DNA of 64,000 bases, from contig NZ_JAUSVA010000002.1 of assembly GCF_030813695.1 (NCBI RefSeq), positions 4,278,001-4,342,000 on the forward strand, written 5' to 3'. A program made the position numbers and the translations under genes. Positions 51,798 to 59,912 of this stretch are shown piece by piece. This stretch comes from Kitasatospora herbaricolor. GTDB lineage: Bacteria; Actinomycetota; Actinomycetes; Streptomycetales; Streptomycetaceae. The notes under the pieces are model-generated. The model was not told the DNA's origin, ran no database searches, and saw only the letters and a program-made list of their open reading frames with translations. The stretch's first letter is position 1. Each line of letters opens with the position of its first letter.

Positions 51798-52793
51798 TCA
51801 CGTGGAGGCGAGGACGGCGGCGGGCTGTGCCTGGGGGTCGCGCAGTTCCTGGTAGCGGGCGGCGATCCACCCGGCCGACCATCCGGTCAGCTCCACCGCC
51901 TGACGCTGCGGCAGGCCGGCCGCGCACGCGGCCCCGGCGACCTCACGGGCCCGCTGCTCGGTCAGCTTCTCGGCGACCGGACCGCCGGACAGCAACTCCT
52001 GACGGGCACGCTCGGCGGCCTCACGCTCATGCCGCTCACGGGCCAGACGCTCCTCGCGCTCACGGCGCTCACGCTCGCTCACCTCACGCTCACGACGCTC
52101 ACGCTCGGCCCGCACAGCGCCCTCCCGCCGCTCCTTCTCCTCCCGCTCGAAGGCCTCACGCCGGACGCTCTCCTCGCGCTGCTCGCGCAGGATCCGGGCC
52201 TCGTGCTCACGCTGCTCACGGGCCAGCGTCGCGTCGTGGTCGCGGCGTTCACGCTCGCGTCGCTCGGCTGCTTCGAAGTCCGCGATGCGCTCCTCGCGGG
52301 CCCGGCGCCGGTCCTCCTCGGCCCGTCGTTCACGCTCCGCGCGCTCGGCGCGCTCGGCGGCTTCACGGGCGGCCACTGCGGCGGTGATCGCCCGCCGGTA
52401 GGCGAGCGAGGTCTCCGCCGTGACGATCAGCAGCAGCGGCGCAACGGAGTGAACCGCCACCCCGACCCGATCGCGGTCCAGCGCGGACTGACCGACGTTG
52501 AGCAGCACCGTCATGATTCCGGTCAGCCAGCGCAGCACCGTCGGCCAGCGGCCGCCGTCGCCGCCGAGCCGGGCCAGGGTGCTGTCCATGCGGACCACGA
52601 TCACCACGGCCGCGTCCACGACCAGCGGCAGGATCGGGGCCGTCCACTGCCACCCCTTGGGGGTGTGTCCGCTCATGAGCGGGGTCACCGTGAGCACGCT
52701 GTACAGGACAGCGCCGCACGTGATCGTCCACGTCCCCGCGCTCAGCGCACGCTCTGCCGAGCGGATCTGCTGCGGGCTCACCACCGCCCTCAT
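51798..52793 (-). CDS. SpdB-like spread protein with long coiled coil
   Basis: The 331-residue protein has four membrane segments in the first 115 residues (DUF2637), a highly charged Glu/Arg coiled coil of about 130 residues (about 140-270), and a C-terminal helix-turn-helix-like end (GLPQRQAVELTGWSAGWIAA). The element A homologue has the same ends but a Val-Pro-Thr linker in place of the coiled coil. ATG at 52,793 overlaps the preceding small gene by 4 bp. It likely helps spread DNA inside the recipient. Confidence 0.85.
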   Translation of the reverse strand: MRAVVSPQQIRSAERALSAGTWTITCGAVLYSVLTVTPLMSGHTPKGWQWTAPILPLVVDAAVVIVVRMDSTLARLGGDGGRWPTVLRWLTGIMTVLLNVGQSALDRDRVGVAVHSVAPLLLIVTAETSLAYRRAITAAVAAREAAERAERAERERRAEEDRRRAREERIADFEAAERRERERRDHDATLAREQREHEARILREQREESVRREAFEREEKERREGAVRAERERREREVSERERREREERLARERHEREAAERARQELLSGGPVAEKLTEQRAREVAGAACAAGLPQRQAVELTGWSAGWIAARYQELRDPQAQPAAVLAST

Positions 52794-52900
52794 TGCGACC
52801 ACCGCCCGCGCTGCGCCGAGCGGACGGTGAGCGCGGATGCGGTGCCCATGAGCGCCGTGAGCGGGGCGGTGGGCACCCGGTACTTCGCGGCCCGGTTCAC
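52790..52900 (-). CDS. 36-residue small protein in the overlap chain
   Basis: Starts GTG 52,900 inside the previous stop and ends in the SpdB start, both 4-bp overlaps. The peptide, VNRAAKYRVPTAPLTALMGT and so on, is basic with one short hydrophobic stretch. Element A has a 52-residue gene here. Overlaps and high third-position GC support translation. Confidence 0.5.
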   Translation of the reverse strand: MNRAAKYRVPTAPLTALMGTASALTVRSAQRGRWSQ

Positions 52901-53169
52901 CTGCGCCACCCCCGCTTCGGGGCGTCGGCGGTGAATCCGGCGTAGCCGTCCTCCGGGGCGGTGGGGTGGCCGAACATGGTGTCCGCCGCGATCGCGGCGG
53001 CGCCGATACCGGAGATCACGGCGGCGACCGTCGGGTGCCCGGATTCGGCGACGGTGCTGGCGATCATGCCGCCGTAGGTCGCCGTGCGGCGGTCCGCCGC
53101 CGGCGCCCCGTAGCTGTCGGTGCAGTACGAGATGGCCGCCCGGTCCAGGGCGGCGCGGATGCGGCCCAT
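52897..53169 (-). CDS. Hypothetical 90-aa protein in the WhiB slot
   Basis: Occupies the place of the WhiB gene of element A but is not WhiB: only one Cys (SYCTDSYG) is present. It has GGMIASTVAESGHPTVAAVI and AAAIAADTMFGHPTAPE, an Ala/Gly-rich middle, no domain known. ATG at 53,169 overlaps the first operon gene by 4 bp. Confidence 0.62.
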   Translation of the reverse strand: MGRIRAALDRAAISYCTDSYGAPAADRRTATYGGMIASTVAESGHPTVAAVISGIGAAAIAADTMFGHPTAPEDGYAGFTADAPKRGWRR

Positions 53170-53450
53170 CAGGCCGCCACCCCCACCGACACCACAGCGG
53201 CGGCGGCCACGGACCGGACCCGCCGCAGCGGAACCGGCGCCGTGTTGAGCAGGCTGTGGGCGTAGGCGGCCAGCTCCGGGTCCTCCCGGTACAGGTCCGC
53301 CAGCATCCCCTCCGCTGCGTCCAGCCGGGCCGCTCGCTCGGACGCTGACTCACCGGGCACCCCGGCGAACAGCTCCACGTCCACGCCCAACGCCAGCTCC
53401 GCGAACTCCAACGAGTTCGCGGCGTACCGTCCTGCAACAATCGACCTCAC
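53169..53450 (-). CDS. First gene of element B transfer operon, conserved in element A
   Basis: The 93-residue protein starts VRSIVAGRYAANSLEFAELA and contains LGVDVELFAG, clearly related to the 80-residue protein at 9,609-9,851. The C terminus is longer and hydrophobic. GTG at 53,450 lies behind GAGGAAGAGG and exactly 35 bases after the conserved leader hairpin. Being one of the few conserved proteins, it may be a DNA-binding control factor. Confidence 0.72.
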   Translation of the reverse strand: MRSIVAGRYAANSLEFAELALGVDVELFAGVPGESASERAARLDAAEGMLADLYREDPELAAYAHSLLNTAPVPLRRVRSVAAAAVVSVGVAA

Positions 53451-53485
53451 GGGTCTACCTCTTCCTCTATGGAGTGTGGGCCCGA

Positions 53486-53526
53486 GGGGCTGTCGCGCGA
53501 CTGGCCAAGGACAGCGCGACGGCCCC
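53486..53526 (-). promoter_or_regulatory. Conserved leader hairpin of element B
   Basis: Stem GGGGCTGTCGCGC (53,486-53,498) pairs with 53,514-53,526 with one G-U wobble. The loop contains GGCCAAGGA as in element A. Relative to element A one C-G pair has become T-A, a compensated change, and the distance to the start codon is again 35 bases. Confidence 0.65.
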
Positions 53527-53635
53527 GTCCTGTCGGGCCAGGACTGCAGGTCATGTGACGAGCAGCCATGACCCCCGACCCGCCACAGGCGGCACGGATC
53601 GGGGACCAAAGTCACTCGTTCTCGATCAGCACTCT

Positions 53636-53649
53636 TTTGAGTTCTCAAA
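53636..53649. promoter_or_regulatory. TTTGAG-TT-CTCAAA inverted repeat
   Basis: A 14-bp inverted repeat in the divergent gap of element B. It resembles the CCTCAAGAGG decamer half-sites nearby and may be a further regulator site. Confidence 0.35.
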
Positions 53650-53776
53650 GACCGGCGATCACATCAGCCGTAGGCGTGCGGCTAAGCCGCCTTCCCCGAC
53701 ACCTCAGGTCGCGCATGGCTCGAACAGGCATAAAGGGCCATGCTTGCCTGTTCCTCAGGATGAGTTCTCCTGAACT

Positions 53777-53786
53777 CCTCAAGAGG
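53777..53786. promoter_or_regulatory. CCTCAAGAGG, putative GntR operator (forward copy)
   Basis: One of two identical decamers, 52 bp apart and in opposite orientation (other at 53,829). It sits inside a longer CTCCT-CAAG-AGGAG palindrome. The core TCAAGAGG is shared with element A. Confidence 0.5.
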
Positions 53787-53828
53787 AGCTGATGAAGACT
53801 ATGAGGCCCCGTCAGCCTCGCGTCAACA

Positions 53829-53838
53829 CCTCTTGAGG
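53829..53838. promoter_or_regulatory. CCTCTTGAGG, putative GntR operator (inverted copy)
   Basis: Its right edge is 46 bp before the gntR start at 53,884, the same distance as the related decamer in element A. It likely overlaps the gntR promoter. Confidence 0.5.
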
Positions 53839-53883
53839 ACTTAAGCTGTCGTGGTCACCCATTGAAGGGCAGTGAGGTCCGAA

Positions 53884-54672
53884 ATGGCCAAGTACGAGAA
53901 GATTGCGGACGACCTTCGCGTCCGTATCCGCGCCGGCGAGTGGCTGCCCGGTGGCAAGCTGCCGTCCGAGACGCCCGAACTAACCGCGCACTACAAGACC
54001 AGCCTCCCGACCATCCGGCAGGCTCTTGGTGTCCTGGCGGCCGAAGGCGTCGTGGACAAGGTCCACGGTCGGGGCAACTTCGTCCGCAAGCCGCGAAAGC
54101 GAGTCATGCGGACGAACCAGCGTCACCAGTGGGAGAAGGACCGTGCCCGCGCCCCCGAAGGCACCCGGAAGGCAACCGGTGCGACCGAGCACGACACCGG
54201 CCTGACTGTCTCGGACCTGGTGTTCAGCGCGGACTTCCGGAAGGTGGAGGCTGGTGAAGTGCTGGCCGATATCTTCGGTGTCGCTGCGGGCACGCCACTA
54301 CTGGAGCGGATCTATCGCACGCGCTACCAGGAGGAGGATGCGCCGTTCAACCTGTCGCACTCCTACTTGGTCTACGACGTCGTTAAGGCGAACCCGGACC
54401 TCCTGGACGCCAGCACCGAGCCTTGGCCAGGCGGAACTCAGAATCAACTCTTCACCCTCGGCATTGAGCTGGACCGAATCGAAGAGCACTTCACAGCGCG
54501 CCCGCCGACGGCTGAAGAGGCTGAGGAACTGGGCCTCCGGGCCGGCGTATCGGTGCTGATCGTCCGCAAGGTCAGCATCGACACTGGTGGGCGAGTGGTC
54601 GAGGTATCTGACGTCACCCTGCCGGGTGACCGCACCGAGCTGGTGTACACGACTCCTCTGAACAGGTGGTGA
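53884..54672 (+). CDS. GntR-family regulator with UTRA domain (Kor-like)
   Basis: A 262-residue HutC-type protein: winged helix in residues 3-75 (KYEKIADDLRVRIRAGEWLP, TSLPTIRQALGVLAAEGVVD, HGRGNFV) and a UTRA ligand domain (ISD-like LVFSADFRKVEAGEVLADI, LLERIYRTRY, LGLRAGVSVLIVRKV). It probably represses the divergent transfer operon until a signal molecule binds. ATG at 53,884. The stop is 2 bp before the glycosyltransferase start. Confidence 0.9.
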   Translation: MAKYEKIADDLRVRIRAGEWLPGGKLPSETPELTAHYKTSLPTIRQALGVLAAEGVVDKVHGRGNFVRKPRKRVMRTNQRHQWEKDRARAPEGTRKATGATEHDTGLTVSDLVFSADFRKVEAGEVLADIFGVAAGTPLLERIYRTRYQEEDAPFNLSHSYLVYDVVKANPDLLDASTEPWPGGTQNQLFTLGIELDRIEEHFTARPPTAEEAEELGLRAGVSVLIVRKVSIDTGGRVVEVSDVTLPGDRTELVYTTPLNRW

Positions 54673-54674
54673 GC

Positions 54675-55430
54675 ATGACCAACGTCATTTCCGTCATCAC
54701 GGCGGTGCACGGCCCGGCGGCGGAGTATCTGGCAGACGCTTACAAGTCGCTCATTGAGCAGGAACTACCCGCAGGTTGGGACTGGCAGTGGGTCATCCAG
54801 GAGGATGGCGAGACCGACGACGTCGCTCCGCACGTGCCGGACGACGCGCGCATCAGCTTCGGACAGGGCCGTCACGGGCGCGCCGGCATGGCCCGCACGA
54901 TGGGGATGTCCCGCGTCACCGGCCAGTACGTCAGAGTTCTCGACGCCGACGACATGCTGACCCCGGGCGCACTGGCACGCGACATCGCGGCGCTTTCCCG
55001 GCCCGGTATCGCCTGGACGACATCGCGTGTGCTCGACCTCTTGCCGGACGGCCGGACCGTCGGCTTCGACCAGGACCCGCCGGAAGGCCCGATCGAACGG
55101 GGCGAGGTGCTCCGCCACTGGAAGGCTCACGACTTCCGGGCACAGGTGCACCCGGCGACGCTGTGCGTCCGACAGGAACTCGTCCTGGCCCTGGGCGGAT
55201 GGATGGCGCTGCCGGCGTCGGAGGACACCGGGCTGCTGATGAGCCTCAACGCCGTGAGCCGCGGTTGGTTCACCGCGGAGACCGGTCTCCTGTACCGAAA
55301 GTGGCCCGGACAGAGCACCCATCAGGCCGCCCACAGCGCGGAGGTCGAGCGCACTGCCCGTATGGGAGTAATCGAAGCGCGGGCCGAAGCCCTGTTGGCT
55401 TTGGAGAGCTGGCGTCTCAACGAAGCCTGA
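54675..55430 (+). CDS. Family 2 glycosyltransferase
   Basis: A 251-residue GT2-type protein: VISVITAVHGPAAEYLADAY, then nucleotide-binding WVIQEDGETDDV and the DxD motif VRVLDADDML, followed by acceptor-region LGGWMALPASEDTGLLM. It would move a sugar from a nucleotide-sugar to an unknown acceptor; no membrane helix is seen. It is co-transcribed with GntR, in the position taken by a HAD phosphatase in element A. A role in surface modification or mating exclusion is possible (inference). Confidence 0.88.
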   Translation: MTNVISVITAVHGPAAEYLADAYKSLIEQELPAGWDWQWVIQEDGETDDVAPHVPDDARISFGQGRHGRAGMARTMGMSRVTGQYVRVLDADDMLTPGALARDIAALSRPGIAWTTSRVLDLLPDGRTVGFDQDPPEGPIERGEVLRHWKAHDFRAQVHPATLCVRQELVLALGGWMALPASEDTGLLMSLNAVSRGWFTAETGLLYRKWPGQSTHQAAHSAEVERTARMGVIEARAEALLALESWRLNEA

Positions 55431-55438
55431 CAGAGCTG

Positions 55439-55484
55439 GCGCGGCCCAGGCGGCGAGGACCGTTCCTCGCCGCCTGGGCCGCGC
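55439..55484. terminator. Very strong 21-bp terminator
   Basis: GCGCGGCCCAGGCGGCGAGGA pairs perfectly with its inverse around a 4-base loop. It lies between the glycosyltransferase (plus) and the membrane protein gene (minus), which converge, so it closes the backbone and separates the cargo. Confidence 0.85.
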
Positions 55485-55494
55485 TATGTCGGGC

Positions 55495-56058
55495 CTACTC
55501 CTCCACCGCGGGAGTGCGGCTCTCGGGGAGGATCAGGCCACGCGAGGTGTGCGAGTCGCCGACGAACCCGCCGCTCACCCCGAGGTCAGCACGAGCCAGC
55601 TCGTGGAAGGCGTTGATCGCACGGAAGATTCCGGCATGCAAGGCCCGCCACTCCTCCAAGGTGCCCACGACCAGTCGGCGCGCACGCCAGTCGATCGCCA
55701 GGGCAGTAGCGTTCACCTCGTGCGCGGCGTCGATTACCCGGTCCTCTGCGAGCATCATCAGCCGTTCGAAAGCCAGGGCACGGCGCCCCTCAGCCTCAGT
55801 GAGATCCATCAACAGCTCGTGCTCGGTCCGCGGCATGGACCGAAGATCGTGCGTCACCTCGTACGCCAGCACAGCCGCATAGATGCAGGCCCGGACGCTG
55901 CCGACGTACTCGACATACGCATCGAGCTTCTTCTCATCCCATCGCACCCGGCGCTGGTCCTTGCGGCGGCTCCGTTCCATGAGCTGATTCGTTGCCCAAG
56001 TCGTAAGCCCGCCGAACACTACGGCAGCGATCGTTACAAGCTGAGTGATGGTGTCCAT
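55495..56058 (-). CDS. Single-pass membrane protein downstream of the NACHT gene
   Basis: The 187-residue protein starts with a transmembrane helix (QLVTIAAVVFGGLTTWATNQ), then a basic stretch RSRRKDQRRVRW and a helical cytoplasmic domain (DEKKLDAYVEYVGSVRACIY, LTEAEGRRALAFERLMMLAE, IDWRARRLVVGTLEEW). No family recognised. Its start is 5 bp after the NACHT stop, so it is co-transcribed. Base composition is high-GC unlike the NACHT gene, so the two may have different origins. It could be a membrane effector or just a frequent streptomycete gene. Confidence 0.75.
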   Translation of the reverse strand: MDTITQLVTIAAVVFGGLTTWATNQLMERSRRKDQRRVRWDEKKLDAYVEYVGSVRACIYAAVLAYEVTHDLRSMPRTEHELLMDLTEAEGRRALAFERLMMLAEDRVIDAAHEVNATALAIDWRARRLVVGTLEEWRALHAGIFRAINAFHELARADLGVSGGFVGDSHTSRGLILPESRTPAVEE

Positions 56059-56063
56059 ATATG

Positions 56064-59000
56064 TCAGCGCACTCGCATTGCGGAGAAGTCAATCTTTGTC
56101 AGCATGCTGGTCTGATCGGCAACTAGGCGATCGAAAGCAGTCTTGCGGGTCTCATAATCGACTTCCTCGACCCTATCAAGGAAAGCTAGAAGTAGCTTCT
56201 GCTGCATTACATCGTGCATAAGGTTGATCTGGGAAATTACCATATCGGGCCGAGCGACCCCCGCTTCGATGCCGTTAACGAGTGCGGCCAATCGATCGTC
56301 AAAGTCCCTCCTGTCGCTAGGTGGGAAAAATGACCCGACCGCAACACAGGCAAACATTCTCCTATCCGCACCGACCTCCTGACTCGACCTCACCGTAGAC
56401 CATTCTTTCTTGATCTTACCCTGCGCCCTCTTGGCCAGAGAGGTGAGATCGGATTCGCACACCAAAGCTCCCAGGCCGGTAAGCGTGAAGTCGGCTACCC
56501 AGGCGCGGGTAATGTGTGAATTAACATACGGGATCGGGCGGCCACACTTTTTGATGAATTGGTCGAGCCATGCGATTAGATTGGCGCTTGGATTTTTGAC
56601 GCGCGCAATCCAGCCAATATCGACGAATTCATTGAGGTCATTCGAAATCTCGGAGATATTTTTTAGGTAGACGACATCATCGTCATTTAGCGGGTTCCCA
56701 GCGAGGCCATGCCTAACAGCCATGAGGGCCACGAAGGCTAGATGTGAGCGGCTATATCCAGAACCGCACGCGGACAGTGCATCGCTCAAGTTTTTCAGTG
56801 CGCTCGAAGATCTTCTTTTAGGGTTCAAGCGATCAATGAACCCCACTGGACTTGCCAGGTATGGGAGGTACGGCGCCCCATGCTTAACGCTTTCGCGAAA
56901 CCCGGATGTGGCATGCCGGCAATCCATGATGCCGACCCAACTGTTCTCGATCTTTTGCCAGCATTCGTGATCGCCAAGCAGGCCCTTGTTGATATCGCCC
57001 TCTGATGCCTGGCCACTCTCGACGTCCTGAAGAGCTGCGGCGATTGGCCATGGGAAAATTCGTAGCATCATGTCGTTGGCACTTGCACCAGACGCTCGAA
57101 TGGCTGCCAATGCCGACGCAAGCGCTGCAACAGACGGTTCTTTTGCGAAATCCCGAGTCTTCGAAATCCAGCTTTCTTCTGGAATTCCTGAGAGGTCGAT
57201 ATCCTTCCAAAGAGGATGCTCGTCATGACGTGGAACCTCCACGCTGAGCTGAGCAACTCCAAGGTCAAGCACTGAAGCGGTACCGGATGAATGCTGATAT
57301 CCTTCGAAAAGGAAACCACGGAGACGGTTGAACCACGGTGGAATTTGGCGAATTTCCGGCGAGGTGGAGTAGTCCCGAAACGATCTCCCCAGGCACACTC
57401 TTAGCATTTCGGGAATGCGAAGATCCAGGAGGTCGCTCATCGCAATGCCGAGCATATGACCCGACCCCATTTTGAAGCCGATCTCGATAAAATTACTGCG
57501 CGTTTCAGCCGTGCTGGATGCGTAAGCCCTCTTCAGCGTTCCGACGGCCCAATCACTGTCAATGGTAGCCATGGTAGAAAGAAACGTCAGAAGTGATTCG
57601 GTTACCCGGCCAGTTTCAATCAGCCAGATTTCGATGTTCTCCCGGGCAGTCTGGAGGCCGCTCTCACTGAGTGAAGCAGGCAATACTTCCAAAAGGTCGG
57701 CCGCGGGCTGGCCAAGAAGCTTCATCGCCAAATCTACTAGAACGGACTCATGCTTGGGGGCCTTAACCATCCCGTCGGCAAGGATTTCCACTGCTAGCCG
57801 AGATCCGAGTAGCAGCCTACGAGTCGGCATGTCGGGATCTTTGGCGTAGCTGTTCATCTCCGAGACCACCGCGACCACAGAATCACGTAGATGACGCCTG
57901 TCGGCGAAGATCTTACCGACAGAAAATAGGAGAACATTTCTCCAGTGTGCACTTGCGCAGATCTCACGCAGCCGATTCCGCACATCTTCATCGCGTGCAG
58001 ACATCAGCGCATCTGCTGCCCAGAATTCTTGCAGGGATCTGATCTCAAACCCTACTTCGCCAGCTCGTGAGGGCACGAGAAATACGAGCCTATCAGTGGC
58101 AGCAAGCCGGATCGATGAGGTGAGTACGTCAAGAATTGATCCGGTATGCCCCTCATTTTCAAGTCGCTGCCTGATAATATCTGCGAATTCATCCAGGTTG
58201 ATTCTGGATTCAGTATCGCCAGACCTCTCACTCTTTGTCTGAAGAAGCAATCCAACATCGGCGTGAATAGTGTCAATATCGCCGCGGTGATCCCGCAGTA
58301 GATTCGTCGAAGGCCCTTCCTTTTCGAGCTCCCGTTCATAGATCACTCGATAGTAATCTTTGAAGAGGGTGTATCTATCTTTCGGAGCCTTGCCCATGCG
58401 GTCTAGTAGGACCGCCATGATGGTGACCTGAAGTGGGGATGACATCAGGCGGGCGGTAGAAGCTTCGCCGGCCGCCTGTCGCAGGCGGGCCATCAATCGG
58501 TCTGAACGTTCAGAGGCGGCGCCGTGGCGGGCGGTTGCTAGCTTCTGTCCATAGCGGAGAGCGTGGGTGTTATCCAGTGGCTTTAGTTCAAGATGTGTGA
58601 AGTGTGATGGAGAAAAGTCATCGGTATAGCCTTGTGGGCGAGTAGTAGCAACAATCACAACGTCAGCAGACGACTCCTCAATGTCCAACATAAACTCATT
58701 GACCGCGGAAATGACTTGATCTCTGTTGCTTGATGTCGGAACTTCATCCAGGCCGTCAAGGAGAACTAGCCAGGGGAATGCTCCGAGCCATTCACGCAGA
58801 TCGTGGGGTGTCACGTTGAAATTCGAGGCACTTGATACGCGAGATGCGATGAACTGCAGGATTGATTTTGACCGCTGATGCGCGAGGTCATCAGCAAGCT
58901 GCGTCAAGGGAATCTTGACGGGCCATCGATGAGCCTTTGGCGTTAGCCCTTCCTTGGAAGCATGGGCTCCAATGAGATCTATCGCCTTGGTCATTTCATT

Positions 59001-59912
59001 TGTTCGACCAATTGGAGTTCCTACGGTCATCTTTGTGCGATAGAGCTGGCAGAGGAACTGGCTTACGGTACTTTTTCCTTGTCCTGGCCCCCCGATCAGA
59101 ACGTACCTATCACTGTGGGCCTTGCTTTGCCGTGACTGGGATTTTGATGCTCTCGCATCACACACATCAATGAGCGTGCGCAATACCTGGCCTGCTGGCC
59201 CTGAGTGATGGTCGCCAGCTGGTCCGATTGGAAGGTCGATAAAAACGTCTGCGAGAGAGATTTGAAGATCTTCTGCCGAACCGGCCTGATCGAGATTCAC
59301 GTGAAGGTCGCGAAGGAGCTCTCGGGCTAGGTATCGCTGTAGGGCCGTGCCGACTTCCCGTTTGCGCGAGGATACCTGGGCGTAGAGTTCGGTAAGGATA
59401 TCCCCGGGAAGTACCCATGCCGCGTAACTTGTCCGGATTGTTGGATGCTTCTCAAGTAGGCGATTTACGGACTCCCCGTGCCAGACGTGCCACCCCTTTA
59501 TCCCGAGGGCCGCGCACTGTGAGGCCAACTCCTTGCCAACGCGATCCAGTCCTCCAGTTTTTGGGACGCCGGAAAGGGTTACGTTTGTGGCGAAGAGAAT
59601 GTACTCGGGTTTATTTCCTCTTTTGGTGGAGGTTTTCCACTCGGCCATCTCTTTTCGAATTTGGCTGATAAGCCAGGTTGCGTCCTTTTGGGGCGTGGTC
59701 AATGTGTCACAATACTTTGCCTGAAGGACGCCGTACCCGTGCCAAATCGGCCCGTTATCGCCGAACTTTGTGTTTCCCTCGAAGGTTGCTTCTCGTCCTC
59801 CATCGGGCCCCGGACCAAAAACGGTCACTGCTGAGCCAAACTCCGCGATGGCAAGCGTCTGCGTCAGGTTCTCGAACTCGCGCGAACCCAGCTTCGAGAG
59901 ATCAAACTTCAT
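56064..59912 (-). CDS. REase-NACHT STAND NTPase, probable antiphage defence protein
   Basis: The 1,282-residue protein has an N-terminal Mrr/PD-(D/E)xK-like nuclease (REFENLTQTLAIAEFGSA, PDGGREATF with Asp37, VLQAKY with Lys66), a NACHT ATPase (Walker A GGPGQGKS at 274-281, Walker B LVLLDGLDEVP at 382-392, sensor TTRPQGY at about 423), and some 700 residues of helical, repeat-like C terminus that may sense the trigger. This plan matches bacterial NACHT and Avs-type STAND proteins that detect phage parts and then cut DNA. Codon use is AT-rich, clearly foreign. ATG at 59,912 chosen because the nuclease domain starts there. Confidence 0.87.
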   Translation of the reverse strand: MKFDLSKLGSREFENLTQTLAIAEFGSAVTVFGPGPDGGREATFEGNTKFGDNGPIWHGYGVLQAKYCDTLTTPQKDATWLISQIRKEMAEWKTSTKRGNKPEYILFATNVTLSGVPKTGGLDRVGKELASQCAALGIKGWHVWHGESVNRLLEKHPTIRTSYAAWVLPGDILTELYAQVSSRKREVGTALQRYLARELLRDLHVNLDQAGSAEDLQISLADVFIDLPIGPAGDHHSGPAGQVLRTLIDVCDARASKSQSRQSKAHSDRYVLIGGPGQGKSTVSQFLCQLYRTKMTVGTPIGRTNEMTKAIDLIGAHASKEGLTPKAHRWPVKIPLTQLADDLAHQRSKSILQFIASRVSSASNFNVTPHDLREWLGAFPWLVLLDGLDEVPTSSNRDQVISAVNEFMLDIEESSADVVIVATTRPQGYTDDFSPSHFTHLELKPLDNTHALRYGQKLATARHGAASERSDRLMARLRQAAGEASTARLMSSPLQVTIMAVLLDRMGKAPKDRYTLFKDYYRVIYERELEKEGPSTNLLRDHRGDIDTIHADVGLLLQTKSERSGDTESRINLDEFADIIRQRLENEGHTGSILDVLTSSIRLAATDRLVFLVPSRAGEVGFEIRSLQEFWAADALMSARDEDVRNRLREICASAHWRNVLLFSVGKIFADRRHLRDSVVAVVSEMNSYAKDPDMPTRRLLLGSRLAVEILADGMVKAPKHESVLVDLAMKLLGQPAADLLEVLPASLSESGLQTARENIEIWLIETGRVTESLLTFLSTMATIDSDWAVGTLKRAYASSTAETRSNFIEIGFKMGSGHMLGIAMSDLLDLRIPEMLRVCLGRSFRDYSTSPEIRQIPPWFNRLRGFLFEGYQHSSGTASVLDLGVAQLSVEVPRHDEHPLWKDIDLSGIPEESWISKTRDFAKEPSVAALASALAAIRASGASANDMMLRIFPWPIAAALQDVESGQASEGDINKGLLGDHECWQKIENSWVGIMDCRHATSGFRESVKHGAPYLPYLASPVGFIDRLNPKRRSSSALKNLSDALSACGSGYSRSHLAFVALMAVRHGLAGNPLNDDDVVYLKNISEISNDLNEFVDIGWIARVKNPSANLIAWLDQFIKKCGRPIPYVNSHITRAWVADFTLTGLGALVCESDLTSLAKRAQGKIKKEWSTVRSSQEVGADRRMFACVAVGSFFPPSDRRDFDDRLAALVNGIEAGVARPDMVISQINLMHDVMQQKLLLAFLDRVEEVDYETRKTAFDRLVADQTSMLTKIDFSAMRVR

